A stretch of DNA of 64,000 nt from Tenacibaculum sp. MAR_2009_124 (lineage in GTDB: Bacteria > Bacteroidota > Bacteroidia > Flavobacteriales > Flavobacteriaceae). A program made the translations under genes and the position numbers. The stretch covers positions 303,501-367,500 of the forward strand of contig NZ_FNSF01000002.1 of NCBI RefSeq assembly GCF_900105455.1, in the 5' to 3' direction. Below the pieces are notes generated by a model, which was not told the DNA's origin, ran no database searches, and saw nothing but the letters and a program-made list of their open reading frames with translations. Shown piece after piece: positions 1 through 10,073 of this stretch (within the stretch, counting starts at the first letter, position 1; every line of letters begins with the position of its first letter).

Positions 1-2
1 AT

Positions 3-2969
3 AATACGACTACAGCGACTGATGTTGTTCCAGGGTATTATTATTGGGATAAAAACCGATGGGTTGCTTTAAGTGGAACAGACAATCAACAATTATCTTT
101 TTCAGGAGGAACTTTAGGTATTTCAAATGGAAATACGGTGAATCTTTCAGGAATCAATACCGATAATCAGAATTTAACATTATCTGGAAACAGTTTAAGT
201 ATTGAAGGAGGGAACAGTGTTTCCCTGTCTACTTTAGATACTGATGATCAAACATTGACTATTTCTGGAAACAGTTTAAGTATTTCAGAAGGGAACAGTG
301 TAAACTTATCAGGAATCAATACAGATGATCAGAATTTAACATTGTCAGGAAACAGTTTAAGTATTGAAGGAGGAAATAGTGTTTCTCTTTCTGCATTGGA
401 TACTGATGATCAAACACTTTCGATTTCAGGTACAAACCTTGCCATTCAAGATGGGAATACAGTTAGCTTAAGTGGTTTGTTAGATGATCTAGGAAATCAT
501 ACAGCTACCCAAACACTTGATATGAGTGGTCAGAGTATTACGGATGGTAATGCAATTACTGCTGGTGGGACGAATGAAGGTAGGTCATCTATTAGACAAG
601 GCGGAGCAAATAACACAGGATATCTTGAAGTTAGAAAAGCTGATAATACGAGATTAGGGTATATTGGATACAACAATATCAATTTACAATACAACTCAGA
701 GAACGGAGCAGATCACTATTTCAGTGGAGGAAATATTCAGATTAGAAATACAAAAGGTTCCAATATTATAAATGTTCTTTCTGGAGGAGATGGAAATGGT
801 TGGGGAAATAGAGGAAACGATTATGGAATTAATTTCCAAACGGCTTCTTCAGTTCAATCTGGAAACCTTGCTCGTATTAGTGCTGGAGATGTTTCGACGG
901 GGTCAAACTCAGGGAACAGGTATTTAGGGTTTCAAGTAGGTAGGAAGACAGAAAACGCTGATACAAAATTATTGTATTTATTGGGTCAGACCAATGGAAC
1001 TCAAAGAGTAGGAATACTTAATGAGAGTCCTACAGCAACTTTAGATGTAAATGGAAATGCAAGAATAAGAGCAATTGCTACGGGAACTGATAATGATCAA
1101 GTGCTAACTGTAGATGCTAACGGAAATATAAGAAAAATCACAGCTGAGGAGGTAGGTGCAAAGGGAGATACAGATGATCAAACCTTAAGCTTTTCAGGGA
1201 CTAATCTAGCTATATCAGAGGGTAATAATGTGAATTTGTCAGGATTAAAAGATGATTTAGGAAACCATAATGCAACAACAAGATTATGGATGAATGGGCA
1301 AGAAATTCAGGGAGCAGGCAGTAATACCTTAATAAATGGAGTGGAAGTTGGTCAAGTAGGTCATGGAGGAACGTGGCTAGGTTTAGCAAATAAAAATCAG
1401 GCTACAACTACTGGATATGCATTAATTCAAAATAATTCAGGGCAAACGTTATTGAATGCACAAACAGGCGAAAAAATAGGATTTAGAGTAGCCAATGCTG
1501 AAAAAATGACCATGACCTCGGCAGGTAGTTTCGGTATTGGAGTAACTTCTCCTTCCGCTAAATTGGATGTCAATGGTAACGCAAGAATTCGGTCAATTGC
1601 TGGAGGAACCACGTCAGATCAGGTTTTAACCGTTGATGGAAATGGAAATGTTAGAAAGTTAGCGATGTCTGCTGTTGGAGGTCAGGGAGGTAGTGATAAT
1701 CAAACCTTATCTTTTTCAGGAACAACCTTGTCAATTAATAGAGGGAACTCTGTAAATCTTAATTCTTTAAAAGATAATTTAGGAAATCATACGGCAACTA
1801 CAACGTTACAAATGGCTAAGAAAAAAATAGCAAATGTTGGATATATTGAGTTTGCTGCTGGGAGTGGAGCAAGAGAAGGTTATATTGGGAATGATAATAA
1901 CAATATGCAATATGTTTCAGAACAAGGAAATCACTTATTCAAAGGTGGTAGAGTAAATATAGCCAGCTTACCAAATGTTTCAAGTTCTACTTTAGCTGTA
2001 GTTACAGAAAGTGACGGGACTTTGAGAAAACAGACTTGGGCAAGTATAAAAAACTCAATAGCTGATGGTGATGCTTGGGGAGTTACGGGGGAGGATAGAA
2101 CTAGCAGTATTTCAAGATCTGGAAATGTAGGTATTGGTGGAGCTCCTTCGTTTAAACTTCATGTGAGGGGTAGAGCAAAACTTGATGGTTCTGATGCAGG
2201 TACTTGGTTTGAGGCAGGTGCTAACGATTGGTTTTTAGGGCGTAATAGTGCCGACTTGAGACTTTACAATAATGGAGATAAAGTTACCTTTAAACCTAAT
2301 GGAGATGTAGGAATTGGTACTTCGAATCCTCAGTCAAAGTTGACGGTTGAAGACGGTAATATGAGAATAAAATCTGATCAGCCGAACTTGTTTTTTGATA
2401 GGGATGGAATAGTTGTTTGGAGAATGTATGTTGATAATAATTTAGGAGGAACAGATTCGAACGATTTTGTAATTAGAAAACAAGGAGTAGGTAAACCATT
2501 TATGGTTTTTAACGATGTAAACCAAAATCTTTGTATCGGAGGGAACAACTCGAATCCTAAATATAAATTGATTGTTGAGGGCGAAGTAAAAGCTACTTCT
2601 TTTAGATCAGATACTAAGACATATCCAGATTACGTTTTTGATCAATATTATGATGGGAGATCATCGTTAAACGATACTTATAAATTTCCAAGCTTAGAGG
2701 AGGTAGAGAAGTTTGCTAAAGAAAATCACCATCTTCCTGGAGTAACACCTTATAGTGGGGTAAAAGAAGGAATCGATTTAACTGAAATCTCGGTTCAGAG
2801 TTTAGAAAAAGTAGAGGAGTTATACCTTCATATTATTGAGTTGAATAAAACTATTAAATCATTAAAAGAGGGAAATAAGGAGCTAAATAAAAAGTTAGAT
2901 TCAGAAATGACTCAAATGAATGATCGCATAGAACAACTTTCTAAATTGATTAAAAAGTCTTCAAAATAA
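3..2969 (+). CDS. Large repeat-rich surface or tail-fibre-like protein (5' end outside window)
   Basis: The frame is open from base 3 with no start, so this is the C-terminal ~989 residues of a larger protein. A GTG at 138 lies inside the repeats and is not a credible start. The N-terminal part has 27-residue repeats of the type DDQTLSISGNSLSI..GNSV.LS. Larger modules ending in DDLGNHxAT recur near 1170 and 1690. Several VGIGT..P..KL.V segments follow, as in tail-fibre and hyaline-type beta repeats. The end (2620-2950) carries HHLPGV and a long coiled coil beginning LEKVEELYLHIIELN. I remember this tail from many flavobacterial proteins of this type, where it may act as a trimerisation or chaperone region. 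Function is unknown; surface adhesion is an inference. The next gene starts 78 bp downstream. Confidence 0.75.
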   Translation, partial: NTTTATDVVPGYYYWDKNRWVALSGTDNQQLSFSGGTLGISNGNTVNLSGINTDNQNLTLSGNSLSIEGGNSVSLSTLDTDDQTLTISGNSLSISEGNSVNLSGINTDDQNLTLSGNSLSIEGGNSVSLSALDTDDQTLSISGTNLAIQDGNTVSLSGLLDDLGNHTATQTLDMSGQSITDGNAITAGGTNEGRSSIRQGGANNTGYLEVRKADNTRLGYIGYNNINLQYNSENGADHYFSGGNIQIRNTKGSNIINVLSGGDGNGWGNRGNDYGINFQTASSVQSGNLARISAGDVSTGSNSGNRYLGFQVGRKTENADTKLLYLLGQTNGTQRVGILNESPTATLDVNGNARIRAIATGTDNDQVLTVDANGNIRKITAEEVGAKGDTDDQTLSFSGTNLAISEGNNVNLSGLKDDLGNHNATTRLWMNGQEIQGAGSNTLINGVEVGQVGHGGTWLGLANKNQATTTGYALIQNNSGQTLLNAQTGEKIGFRVANAEKMTMTSAGSFGIGVTSPSAKLDVNGNARIRSIAGGTTSDQVLTVDGNGNVRKLAMSAVGGQGGSDNQTLSFSGTTLSINRGNSVNLNSLKDNLGNHTATTTLQMAKKKIANVGYIEFAAGSGAREGYIGNDNNNMQYVSEQGNHLFKGGRVNIASLPNVSSSTLAVVTESDGTLRKQTWASIKNSIADGDAWGVTGEDRTSSISRSGNVGIGGAPSFKLHVRGRAKLDGSDAGTWFEAGANDWFLGRNSADLRLYNNGDKVTFKPNGDVGIGTSNPQSKLTVEDGNMRIKSDQPNLFFDRDGIVVWRMYVDNNLGGTDSNDFVIRKQGVGKPFMVFNDVNQNLCIGGNNSNPKYKLIVEGEVKATSFRSDTKTYPDYVFDQYYDGRSSLNDTYKFPSLEEVEKFAKENHHLPGVTPYSGVKEGIDLTEISVQSLEKVEELYLHIIELNKTIKSLKEGNKELNKKLDSEMTQMNDRIEQLSKLIKKSSK
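81..485 (+). repeat. Five tandem 81-bp coding repeats
   Basis: Units begin at 81, 162, 243, 324 and 405. Each encodes 27 residues starting D[DN]Q and containing SGNSLSI and GN[ST]V. Units 2 and 4 resemble each other more than units 3 and 5, suggesting a two-unit duplication. Slippage could change the copy number without shifting the frame. Confidence 0.9.
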
Positions 2970-3047
2970 TAGTAATATAATTTGATTAAAATTAATTTCT
3001 ATATGGAAGATAGATTAAGAATAAAATTCGAAAATTTAAACATTAGA

Positions 3048-4433
3048 ATGAAACATATCATTTCTTTTTTGCTATTTATGGTGTTTATTTGTCATGAGAT
3101 TAGTGCTCAGAAAAATATAATGTCAGATGAAAGCAGGAATGAAGGTGTTTCTGCTACCTATGATGAATTATTAGTAAGTTCAACAGGAAGTTTTATAAAC
3201 AACGGAGAAATGTTCGTTTATAATGATCTTAGCAATGAAGGAGAAATCTTATTTGAAACTCAAGCTTCAGTGTTTAATTTTAAAGGTCAAATACCTCAAA
3301 AATTGGCAGGTTCAGGGACTTCATTATTTAGTAATGTTCTTTTTGATAACTCAAGTGAAAAGGCCCCATTTTTAATAGAAAAAAACATCACTATTAGAGG
3401 TAATGCTGATTTCTCAGATGGGATTATTAGCTACTCAACAAACGGATTAATGATTTTTGATGAATCGGCAGATGTATCAAATGTTTCTCAAGAGAGTTTT
3501 GTAACTGATAAGGTTCGTAAAAAAGGAAATCAAGAATTTGTATTTCCTATTGGTGACAATAGGTCTGCAAATTATGTATACAGAAAACTTAAAATGGAGG
3601 CTCCATCGAATAACTCTTCGGTTGTGGATGCTCAATATCTATGGGAAAACCCAGGGAGTTCGTATAACACAAATTTAAAAGAAGATAGAATTGAAATTAT
3701 TGATAATCAAGAATATTGGGAGGTTGATGATTTCAACGGGAGTACGTTGCCTGATTTAACTTTTTATTGGAATACAACTACAACACCGTCTTCAATTTTG
3801 ACTTCTGATTTTCTCGATAGAATAACAGTGGCTAGGTGGGATGGAGAAAAATGGATTCAAGAAGAAATAATAACAATTGATGCAGCGAATTCTTCAATAA
3901 AAATTAAACCTTCAGGAGATGGTCCGTTTACTTTTGCTCTGCTAAAAACAATATTGCCAGATTACTTTCCCACACTTTTTACTAGCAAGACTCAAGTAGT
4001 TGGGAGTAAGGGAAGAATAGATTTTGTAGTTTTTGTAGGAGAGGCAAATGGTGAAAATTCGAACGGGATTAACCCCGTTGAATTGAGGATTTCTGACAGC
4101 GATCGTTTTCAGTTTAGTTTTAATGCCGGATTGAATACGTTAAATGGGCAAACTCTAGATAATTCGGATTGGTCTTATGTGTTGGAGAGAGGCTTGCATA
4201 AGTTTAGATATACAGGTAATGGAGGGATCTTTCCTGGGAATACAATTTCAAAGATTGGGATAAAAGCAATTTTTGTTTCCCCTTCGAATTCTGCTGGGGA
4301 AGTTCCTTTAAAGGTAACTATTAAAGCAGATTCAGGAGGACAACAATTTACAGGAAATGATAATGACCAAGATGTTATTCGATATACAGCTACAGAGTCA
4401 AGCCCTGAAAAAGACAAAGAAGATGACGATTAA
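3048..4433 (+). CDS. Secreted protein of unknown function
   Basis: The start chosen is the ATG at 3048, because a clean signal peptide begins there (MKHIISFLLFMVF..., cleavage after ISAQ). The frame also offers an ATG at 3003 and a TTG at 2982, which would put a charged extension in front of the signal. The mature part of about 440 residues is rich in Asn, Ser and Asp, looks beta-rich, and ends in an acidic tail (EKDKEDDD). No type IX sorting domain or known motif is recognised. It follows the repeat protein closely and is likely co-transcribed with it. A strong terminator follows at 4494. Export is well supported; the function is not known. Confidence 0.7.
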   Translation: MKHIISFLLFMVFICHEISAQKNIMSDESRNEGVSATYDELLVSSTGSFINNGEMFVYNDLSNEGEILFETQASVFNFKGQIPQKLAGSGTSLFSNVLFDNSSEKAPFLIEKNITIRGNADFSDGIISYSTNGLMIFDESADVSNVSQESFVTDKVRKKGNQEFVFPIGDNRSANYVYRKLKMEAPSNNSSVVDAQYLWENPGSSYNTNLKEDRIEIIDNQEYWEVDDFNGSTLPDLTFYWNTTTTPSSILTSDFLDRITVARWDGEKWIQEEIITIDAANSSIKIKPSGDGPFTFALLKTILPDYFPTLFTSKTQVVGSKGRIDFVVFVGEANGENSNGINPVELRISDSDRFQFSFNAGLNTLNGQTLDNSDWSYVLERGLHKFRYTGNGGIFPGNTISKIGIKAIFVSPSNSAGEVPLKVTIKADSGGQQFTGNDNDQDVIRYTATESSPEKDKEDDD

Positions 4434-4493
4434 AATACTAACCTAAAACTGATCATGTATATTTAATTCCAAATATATTTTGTTTTAACCAGC

Positions 4494-4522
4494 GGGTGTG
4501 ATGAAAATTACACCCTTTTTTC
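4494..4522 (+). terminator. Rho-independent terminator
   Basis: Stem GGGTGT/ACACCC with a 10-nt loop, followed by TTTTTTCT. It ends the transcript of the two surface-protein genes. Confidence 0.8.
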
Positions 4523-4664
4523 TACTTAAAAGTTAGTGATTTTGTTGAGTTTTAAATTAAAGGAAAGTGTTTGTAATGAACAGGGTTTTCCAGTTGTAGA
4601 AATGTTGGTTTTGTTGATAAGATAAATCTTCTAGGTAAAAAATACAGCTCATAATTTATTGGAC

Positions 4665-4708
4665 AAAAAAGATCTGAAAAGTATCATTTACTTTCAGATC
4701 TTTTTTTT
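4665..4708. terminator. Bidirectional terminator
   Basis: Inverted repeat AAAAAAGATCTGAAA / TTTCAGATCTTTTTT with a 12-nt loop. It has a T run on both strands and lies between convergent transcripts, so it mainly serves uvrA. Confidence 0.85.
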
Positions 4709-4747
4709 GTTATCACCAGTTTAAAAAAGCATTCGCTTTCTAAGAGA

Positions 4748-7573
4748 CTATTTTTTTAATTCCTTTTTTAAAAATTTAGCTGTATAACTTTTTTTGTGTT
4801 TTATGATTTCTTCGGGAGTACCTGAAACTAGTATTTTTCCTCCACCTTTTCCACCTTCTAACCCGACATCAATAATATGGTCAGCTAATTTAATTACATC
4901 AAGATTGTGTTCTATAATAAGGACAGTATTTCCTTTATCAGTTAGTTTGTTTAATACCTCCATGAGTACTCTAATATCTTCAAAATGTAATCCAGTTGTA
5001 GGTTCGTCAAGGATGTAAAATGTATTTCCAGTATCTTTTTTCGAAAGTTCGCTTGCTAATTTAATGCGCTGTGCTTCTCCTCCTGATAGGGTGGTCGATT
5101 GTTGTCCGAGTGTAATATAACCTAACCCTACATCTTTAATCGTTTTTAATTTTCTATATATTTTTGGAATGTGCTCAAAGAAATCTGTAGCATCATTTAT
5201 TGTCATTTCTAATACATCAGAAATAGACTTTCCTTTATATCTAATTTCTAAGGTTTCACGATTAAAACGCTTTCCTTGACAGGTTTCACATTCAACATGA
5301 ACATCTGGTAAAAAGTTCATTTCAATAACTCTAACTCCTCCTCCTTGGCAAGTTTCACAACGACCTCCTTTTACATTGAAACTAAATCGACCAGGTTTAT
5401 AACCTCTTATTGATGCTTCGGGTGTTTTGGCAAATAAACTTCTAATTTCACTAAAAACGCCAGTATAAGTTGCGGGGTTAGATCTTGGAGTTCTACCTAT
5501 TGGAGACTGATCGATATCGATAACTTTGTCAATGTGCTCTAATCCTTCAATGCTTTTATAAGGCATTGGTTTCTTTACTCCGCGATATATATGAGCATTT
5601 AGAATTGGGTAGAGAGTTCCATTGATTAAGGTAGATTTTCCACTACCAGAAACTCCAGTAACACAAATCATTTTTCCTAAAGGAAATTCAATAGAAACAT
5701 TTTTTAAGTTATTTCCAGTAGCACCTTTTAATTTAATATAATTCCCATTCCCCTCTCGTCTTTTTTTAGGGATTTCTATTTGTTTTCTTTTTGATAAATA
5801 GTCAGCAGTAAGGGTATTGTGTGATTTTAAATCATCAAAAGTGCCTTCGCTCACAATTTCACCTCCATGCTTTCCAGCTCCTGGGCCAATATCTAAAACA
5901 AAATCGGCATGTTTGATCATGTCTTCATCATGTTCAACTACTAAGACAGAGTTTCCAACATCTCTTAGTTTTACTAATGAGTTAATCAACTTTTCATTGT
6001 CACGTTGATGTAAACCAATACTAGGTTCATCCAAAATATACAACACTCCTACCAATTGAGACCCAATTTGAGTAGCCAATCTAATTCGCTGTGCTTCTCC
6101 TCCAGAAAGAGATTTAGAAGTTCTGTCAAGAGTTAAATAATCAAGTCCTACGTCAAGTAAAAACTGAATTCTTGTTCGTATTTCTTTTAAAATTTCAGAA
6201 GCAATTTTTAATTGTTTTTCAGAAAGTTTAGGCTCAATGTTTTTAAACCAATTGAAAAGTTCAGTGACATCCATTTGAGCTAATTGACTGATGTTTTTAT
6301 CATCAACCTTAAAATGGAGCGCTTCTTTTTTCAAACGCTTACCATCGCAAACAGAGCAAGAAACTTCGTCCATAAAGCCTTTAGCCCATCTTTTAATTGA
6401 AGAGCTATCAGAATTTTTATATTGGTTTTGAATGAAGGCAATAATTCCTTCAAAATCTATTTCATATTTTCGAGTAACACCTGCCGTTTTTGATTGAACT
6501 GAAAATGTTTCCTTACCTCCGCTAAGAATAACATTTAAAGCTTCTTTTGGAATGTTTGAAATGGGGTCAGATAGCCTAAAATTATAGCGTTCGGCAATTG
6601 TTTGTAGTTGTTTAAAAATCCAACTATTTTTTTGTTCACCAAGAGGAATAATCCCTCCGCTTTTTATAGAAATACTATCATCGGGAATAACCTTTGCTAA
6701 GTTTATTTCATTAGTTGTACCAAGACCATTACAGTGATCACAGGCTCCTTTAGGAGAATTGAATGAAAATGTATTTGGTTCTGGATTTGGGTAAGCAATA
6801 CCAGTAGTAGGGCACATGAGTTCTCTACTAAAATATCGAGGTTTTACATCATCAACATCAATAACCATTAAAATATTGTTTCCTGTATATAAAGCAGTTT
6901 TAATGGTTTCATCCAATCGTTTCTCAGACCCTTTATTAATAACCAATCGATCAATTACCACTTCAATATCGTGGGTTTTGTATCGATCAAGCTTCATTCC
7001 TTTCTCTATTTCTCGAATTTCGCCATCTACACGAACTCTTACAAATCCTTGTTTGGCTATTTGTTCGAACAATTCTCTATAATGACCTTTTCTAGATTTT
7101 ATTAAAGGAGCAAGAACGGCAATACGTTTACTATCGAAATCTTTTAGGATGAGTTCTTTAATTTGTTCATCCGAATAGCTAACCATTTTTTCGCCAGTGT
7201 TGTATGAATAAGCATCAGAAGCACGAGAAAAAAGTAAACGGAGAAAGTCGTAAATCTCGGTAATAGTTCCAACCGTTGATCTGGGACTTTTGTTTGTGGT
7301 TTTCTGTTCTATAGAGATAACTGGTGATAAGCCATCGATTTTATCTACATCTGGGCGCTCGAGACCTCCTAAAAACTGACGAGCATAAGCAGAAAATGTT
7401 TCAATATATCGTCGTTGACCTTCGGCATAAATAGTATCAAAAGCTAAAGAAGATTTCCCACTTCCACTTAAACCAGTGATAACAACTAGTTTTTCACGAG
7501 GAATTTTTAAATCGATATTTTTCAAATTGTGGGCACGAGCCCCATAAATTTCAATGTATTCTTGCTCTTTCAA
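4748..7573 (-). CDS. uvrA: UvrA, excinuclease ABC subunit A
   Basis: Damage-recognition ATPase of nucleotide excision repair; with UvrB it scans DNA and loads the UvrBC nuclease. The 941 residues are the usual length. Seen here: Walker A GLSGSGKS (residues 34-41), a first zinc motif CDHCNGLG and CSVCDG, the signature [14 protein letters not shown], a second Walker A GVSGSGKS, the second zinc module with CETCQGGG and CETCQGKRF, and a second [13 protein letters not shown]. The only sensible start is TTG at 7573, which gives the family's usual N-terminus ([12 protein letters not shown]). A likely -7 box lies at 7597-7604, so the leader is about 18 nt. It is transcribed alone. Confidence 0.97.
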   Translation of the reverse strand: MKEQEYIEIYGARAHNLKNIDLKIPREKLVVITGLSGSGKSSLAFDTIYAEGQRRYIETFSAYARQFLGGLERPDVDKIDGLSPVISIEQKTTNKSPRSTVGTITEIYDFLRLLFSRASDAYSYNTGEKMVSYSDEQIKELILKDFDSKRIAVLAPLIKSRKGHYRELFEQIAKQGFVRVRVDGEIREIEKGMKLDRYKTHDIEVVIDRLVINKGSEKRLDETIKTALYTGNNILMVIDVDDVKPRYFSRELMCPTTGIAYPNPEPNTFSFNSPKGACDHCNGLGTTNEINLAKVIPDDSISIKSGGIIPLGEQKNSWIFKQLQTIAERYNFRLSDPISNIPKEALNVILSGGKETFSVQSKTAGVTRKYEIDFEGIIAFIQNQYKNSDSSSIKRWAKGFMDEVSCSVCDGKRLKKEALHFKVDDKNISQLAQMDVTELFNWFKNIEPKLSEKQLKIASEILKEIRTRIQFLLDVGLDYLTLDRTSKSLSGGEAQRIRLATQIGSQLVGVLYILDEPSIGLHQRDNEKLINSLVKLRDVGNSVLVVEHDEDMIKHADFVLDIGPGAGKHGGEIVSEGTFDDLKSHNTLTADYLSKRKQIEIPKKRREGNGNYIKLKGATGNNLKNVSIEFPLGKMICVTGVSGSGKSTLINGTLYPILNAHIYRGVKKPMPYKSIEGLEHIDKVIDIDQSPIGRTPRSNPATYTGVFSEIRSLFAKTPEASIRGYKPGRFSFNVKGGRCETCQGGGVRVIEMNFLPDVHVECETCQGKRFNRETLEIRYKGKSISDVLEMTINDATDFFEHIPKIYRKLKTIKDVGLGYITLGQQSTTLSGGEAQRIKLASELSKKDTGNTFYILDEPTTGLHFEDIRVLMEVLNKLTDKGNTVLIIEHNLDVIKLADHIIDVGLEGGKGGGKILVSGTPEEIIKHKKSYTAKFLKKELKK

Positions 7574-7596
7574 ATTCAGTTGTTTACGGAAAAAAG

Positions 7597-7604
7597 CAAA
7601 TTTA
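7597..7604 (-). promoter_or_regulatory. Probable uvrA -7 box
   Basis: The minus strand reads TAAATTTG, matching the Bacteroidota TAnnTTTG element, 24 nt before the TTG start. I see no clear TTG at -33. Confidence 0.4.
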
Positions 7605-7822
7605 CGGAATACTTATGTATTTTTAACTAGTGAGTTATACATAAAATTAAGATTGCTTGAGTTTTGAAATTCAGAGTATAACCGAGCTAAATTCTAATTC
7701 TTTTTGCTGCCTAAGTCATCAATAACTCTGATCAAAGAAGTAATTTATTCTTTTCAATCATTACTAATTTCTGTAATTGTAATATCTTTATCGTTTATAT
7801 TGTTTAAATTGAAAATAAAAAA

Positions 7823-8050
7823 ATGACATTTATTCATTCTGTACGTTATTTTTTCGAAAGAAACGGTTTTTATGTATCATCACGATTGGCTGATAGATTA
7901 GGAATTAGGGCTGTAAATGTTAGGTTGTTTTTTATTTATATATCTTTTGTGACCATCGGGCTTTCTTTTGGTTTATACTTAACAATGGCTTTTCTCCTGC
8001 GATTGAAAGACATGGTATATACGAAAAGATCTTCAGTTTTTGATTTATGA
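7823..8050 (+). CDS. PspC domain protein
   Basis: Small inner-membrane protein of the PspC family. In enterobacteria PspC acts in the phage-shock envelope stress response; in flavobacteria it is usually a stand-alone gene of unclear role. The 75 residues contain the family pattern SSRLADRLG.R..NVRLFFIY followed by one hydrophobic helix (about 35-57) and a short tail ending SVFDL. It overlaps the K+ channel gene by 4 nt (ATGA), which points to translational coupling, so the two may act together at the membrane. Confidence 0.85.
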   Translation: MTFIHSVRYFFERNGFYVSSRLADRLGIRAVNVRLFFIYISFVTIGLSFGLYLTMAFLLRLKDMVYTKRSSVFDL

Positions 8051-9051
8051 TAAATACAATATTTAAATCTCGTTTATATAAAGCAATTATTTTCTCTACA
8101 CTAATTTTAAGTGTTGGAATAGGAGGGTATGCTATACTTTTTGGGTATTCCTTTATAGATGCTTTATACATGACTGTCATAACTATTACAACTATTGGTT
8201 TCGGAGAAGTACATCCTTTCGGACCAGAAGAGAAAATTTTTACGATAGGTTTAATACTCTCTAGCTTGTTTATTTTTGGTTATGCAGTATCATCGTTTTC
8301 TGAATATTTAATTAGCGGCCAATTTTTTCATCAATTAAAAGTAAAAAAAGTGCAAAAAAAAATAGAAGAATTACAAGGGCATACTATTGTTTGTGGTTTT
8401 GGTAGAAACGGTAAACAAGCTGTGTCAAAGTTAAGAAGCTACAAGCAAAAAGTAGTAATGATTGAAAAGAATAAAGAGCTAATTCAGGAGTTAGATGTCG
8501 AAGGAATATTAAATGTAGAAGGAAATGCTACAACCGATGAGACACTCATCAAAGCTGGTATAATGAAGGCGAGTAGTTTAGTAACTGTATTACCTTCTGA
8601 TGCGGATAACTTATTTGTTGTTCTTTCTGCTAGGCAGTTAAATAAAAAATGTAAAATTATTAGTAGAGCCTCTAAAGAAAGTTCTTACAGCAAGTTGAAA
8701 ATAGCCGGAGCGGATAACGTTATTATGCCAGACAAATTAGGAGGAGCTCACATGGCTCTGCTGGTTGTAACACCAGATGTAATTGAGTTTGTTGATAGGT
8801 TAACAATTGAAGGAGATACCACGGCAAATTTAGAAGAGGTTTCTGTTAATGAATTGCCATCAGAATATCTTGGAAAAACAATATTGGATCTTGATTTACG
8901 AAAAAAAACAGGCTGTACCGTAATAGGGTATAGGTCTCCTGAAAAAGAGTATACAATTAATCCAGATGTATCGGTAAAACTAATAACAGATTCCAATCTT
9001 ATTGTTCTAGGGCGACCAGAACAGATTAGTAAATTACGAGAGTTGTTTTAA
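8047..9051 (+). CDS. Potassium channel with RCK (TrkA-N/TrkA-C) domains
   Basis: Two-helix K+ channel joined to a cytoplasmic gating domain. Two membrane segments (about 14-33 and 69-90) flank the pore loop with selectivity filter TIGFG (residues 49-53). The RCK/TrkA-N domain begins near 112 with the Rossmann glycines CGFGRNGKQ, and a TrkA-C domain covers about 255-334. The 334 residues match Kch/MthK-like channels. The start ATG overlaps the end of the PspC gene. The SDR gene follows after 26 bp, so all three could share a transcript. Gating ligand (NAD(H), nucleotide or Ca2+) cannot be read from the sequence. Confidence 0.93.
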   Translation: MINTIFKSRLYKAIIFSTLILSVGIGGYAILFGYSFIDALYMTVITITTIGFGEVHPFGPEEKIFTIGLILSSLFIFGYAVSSFSEYLISGQFFHQLKVKKVQKKIEELQGHTIVCGFGRNGKQAVSKLRSYKQKVVMIEKNKELIQELDVEGILNVEGNATTDETLIKAGIMKASSLVTVLPSDADNLFVVLSARQLNKKCKIISRASKESSYSKLKIAGADNVIMPDKLGGAHMALLVVTPDVIEFVDRLTIEGDTTANLEEVSVNELPSEYLGKTILDLDLRKKTGCTVIGYRSPEKEYTINPDVSVKLITDSNLIVLGRPEQISKLRELF

Positions 9052-9077
9052 AAGGAAATCATAAAATTTATAATTGA

Positions 9078-9977
9078 ATGAAGAAAGTTATTGTTACTGG
9101 AAGTAACGGTTTATTAGGTCAGAGTTTACTGGCTTTATTGCTAGATGAAAAGGATGCATACGAAGTTGTTGGTTTTTCCAGAGGAAAAAACAGAAGTGGA
9201 AGAGATGATTTTCAATACGTATCTATTGATCTGACGGATAAAAAAAAATTAATAAAAGAATTAAATGAAATAAAGCCCGACGTTATAATAAATACGGCAG
9301 CAATGACGCAGGTTGATCAATGTGAAGAAAAGAAAGACGAGTGTCATATTTTAAATGTAGAGGTAGTTGAAAGTTTAATTGAGTTTTCTAATGATAATGA
9401 TGTTCATATTATTCATCTGTCTACCGATTTTATTTTTGATGGAAAAAAAGGGTATTATAAAGAAACAGATATACCGAATCCAGTTAGTTATTATGGACTT
9501 TCAAAATTAAAGGCGGAAGATAAATTAATCAACTCTGGAGTCGATCACACTATTTTGCGTACCATTTTAGTTTATGGAAAGGTGTTCGATATGTCGAGGA
9601 GCAATATTGTACTTTGGGTAAAAGAATCACTGGAGGCAGGTAATCTAATTAATGTGGTAAATGACCAGTATAGAATGCCTACTTATGTAAAAACATTAAG
9701 TGAAGCATGTAAGTTAGCAATTGATAAAAGAAAATATGGAATTTATAATATCTCATCTACTGAACTTTTAAGCGTATATGATATAGCTATTCAAATTGCT
9801 GAAGCTTTTAATTTAAACAAAGGATTGATATCCCCAATAGCTTCGAAAGAATTGAATCAACGAGCTCAACGACCTGAAAAAACAGGATTTGATCTTAATA
9901 AAACCAAAAAAGAACTAGGAATAGAACTTAGAAAATTTAAAGAAGATCTTCAAAATTTTAAACAAATAATAACTTAA
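9078..9977 (+). CDS. SDR family NAD(P)-dependent reductase (RmlD-like)
   Basis: Extended short-chain dehydrogenase resembling dTDP-4-dehydrorhamnose reductases (RmlD). Seen: N-terminal nucleotide-binding TGSNGLLGQS (residues 7-16), the NTAAMTQVD segment, HLSTDFIFDG, and the catalytic YxxxK as YGLSK. At 299 residues it is the usual RmlD length. No other rhamnose gene (rmlA, B, C) is nearby and the neighbours concern ion transport, so a true RmlD role is doubtful; stand-alone sugar-nucleotide reductases of this type are common in the phylum. Confidence 0.85.
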   Translation: MKKVIVTGSNGLLGQSLLALLLDEKDAYEVVGFSRGKNRSGRDDFQYVSIDLTDKKKLIKELNEIKPDVIINTAAMTQVDQCEEKKDECHILNVEVVESLIEFSNDNDVHIIHLSTDFIFDGKKGYYKETDIPNPVSYYGLSKLKAEDKLINSGVDHTILRTILVYGKVFDMSRSNIVLWVKESLEAGNLINVVNDQYRMPTYVKTLSEACKLAIDKRKYGIYNISSTELLSVYDIAIQIAEAFNLNKGLISPIASKELNQRAQRPEKTGFDLNKTKKELGIELRKFKEDLQNFKQIIT

Positions 9978-10073
9978 AAAAACACTTTTAACTAAGAAAA
10001 GTTGGGGGAACTTCAATTTTTTAAGATATTGCAACCCACTAAATCTAAAAAACTAATCACATACATACATATT

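Larger units (their letters stand above)
4434..4747. other. Intergenic region with two terminators
   Basis: This 314-bp gap between convergent genes holds a + strand terminator (4494) and a bidirectional one (4665). I see no gene in it. Confidence 0.7.

Noticed and set aside
138..140. GTG at 138 as start of the first protein
   Set aside because: The repeat pattern and the open frame continue upstream to base 3.
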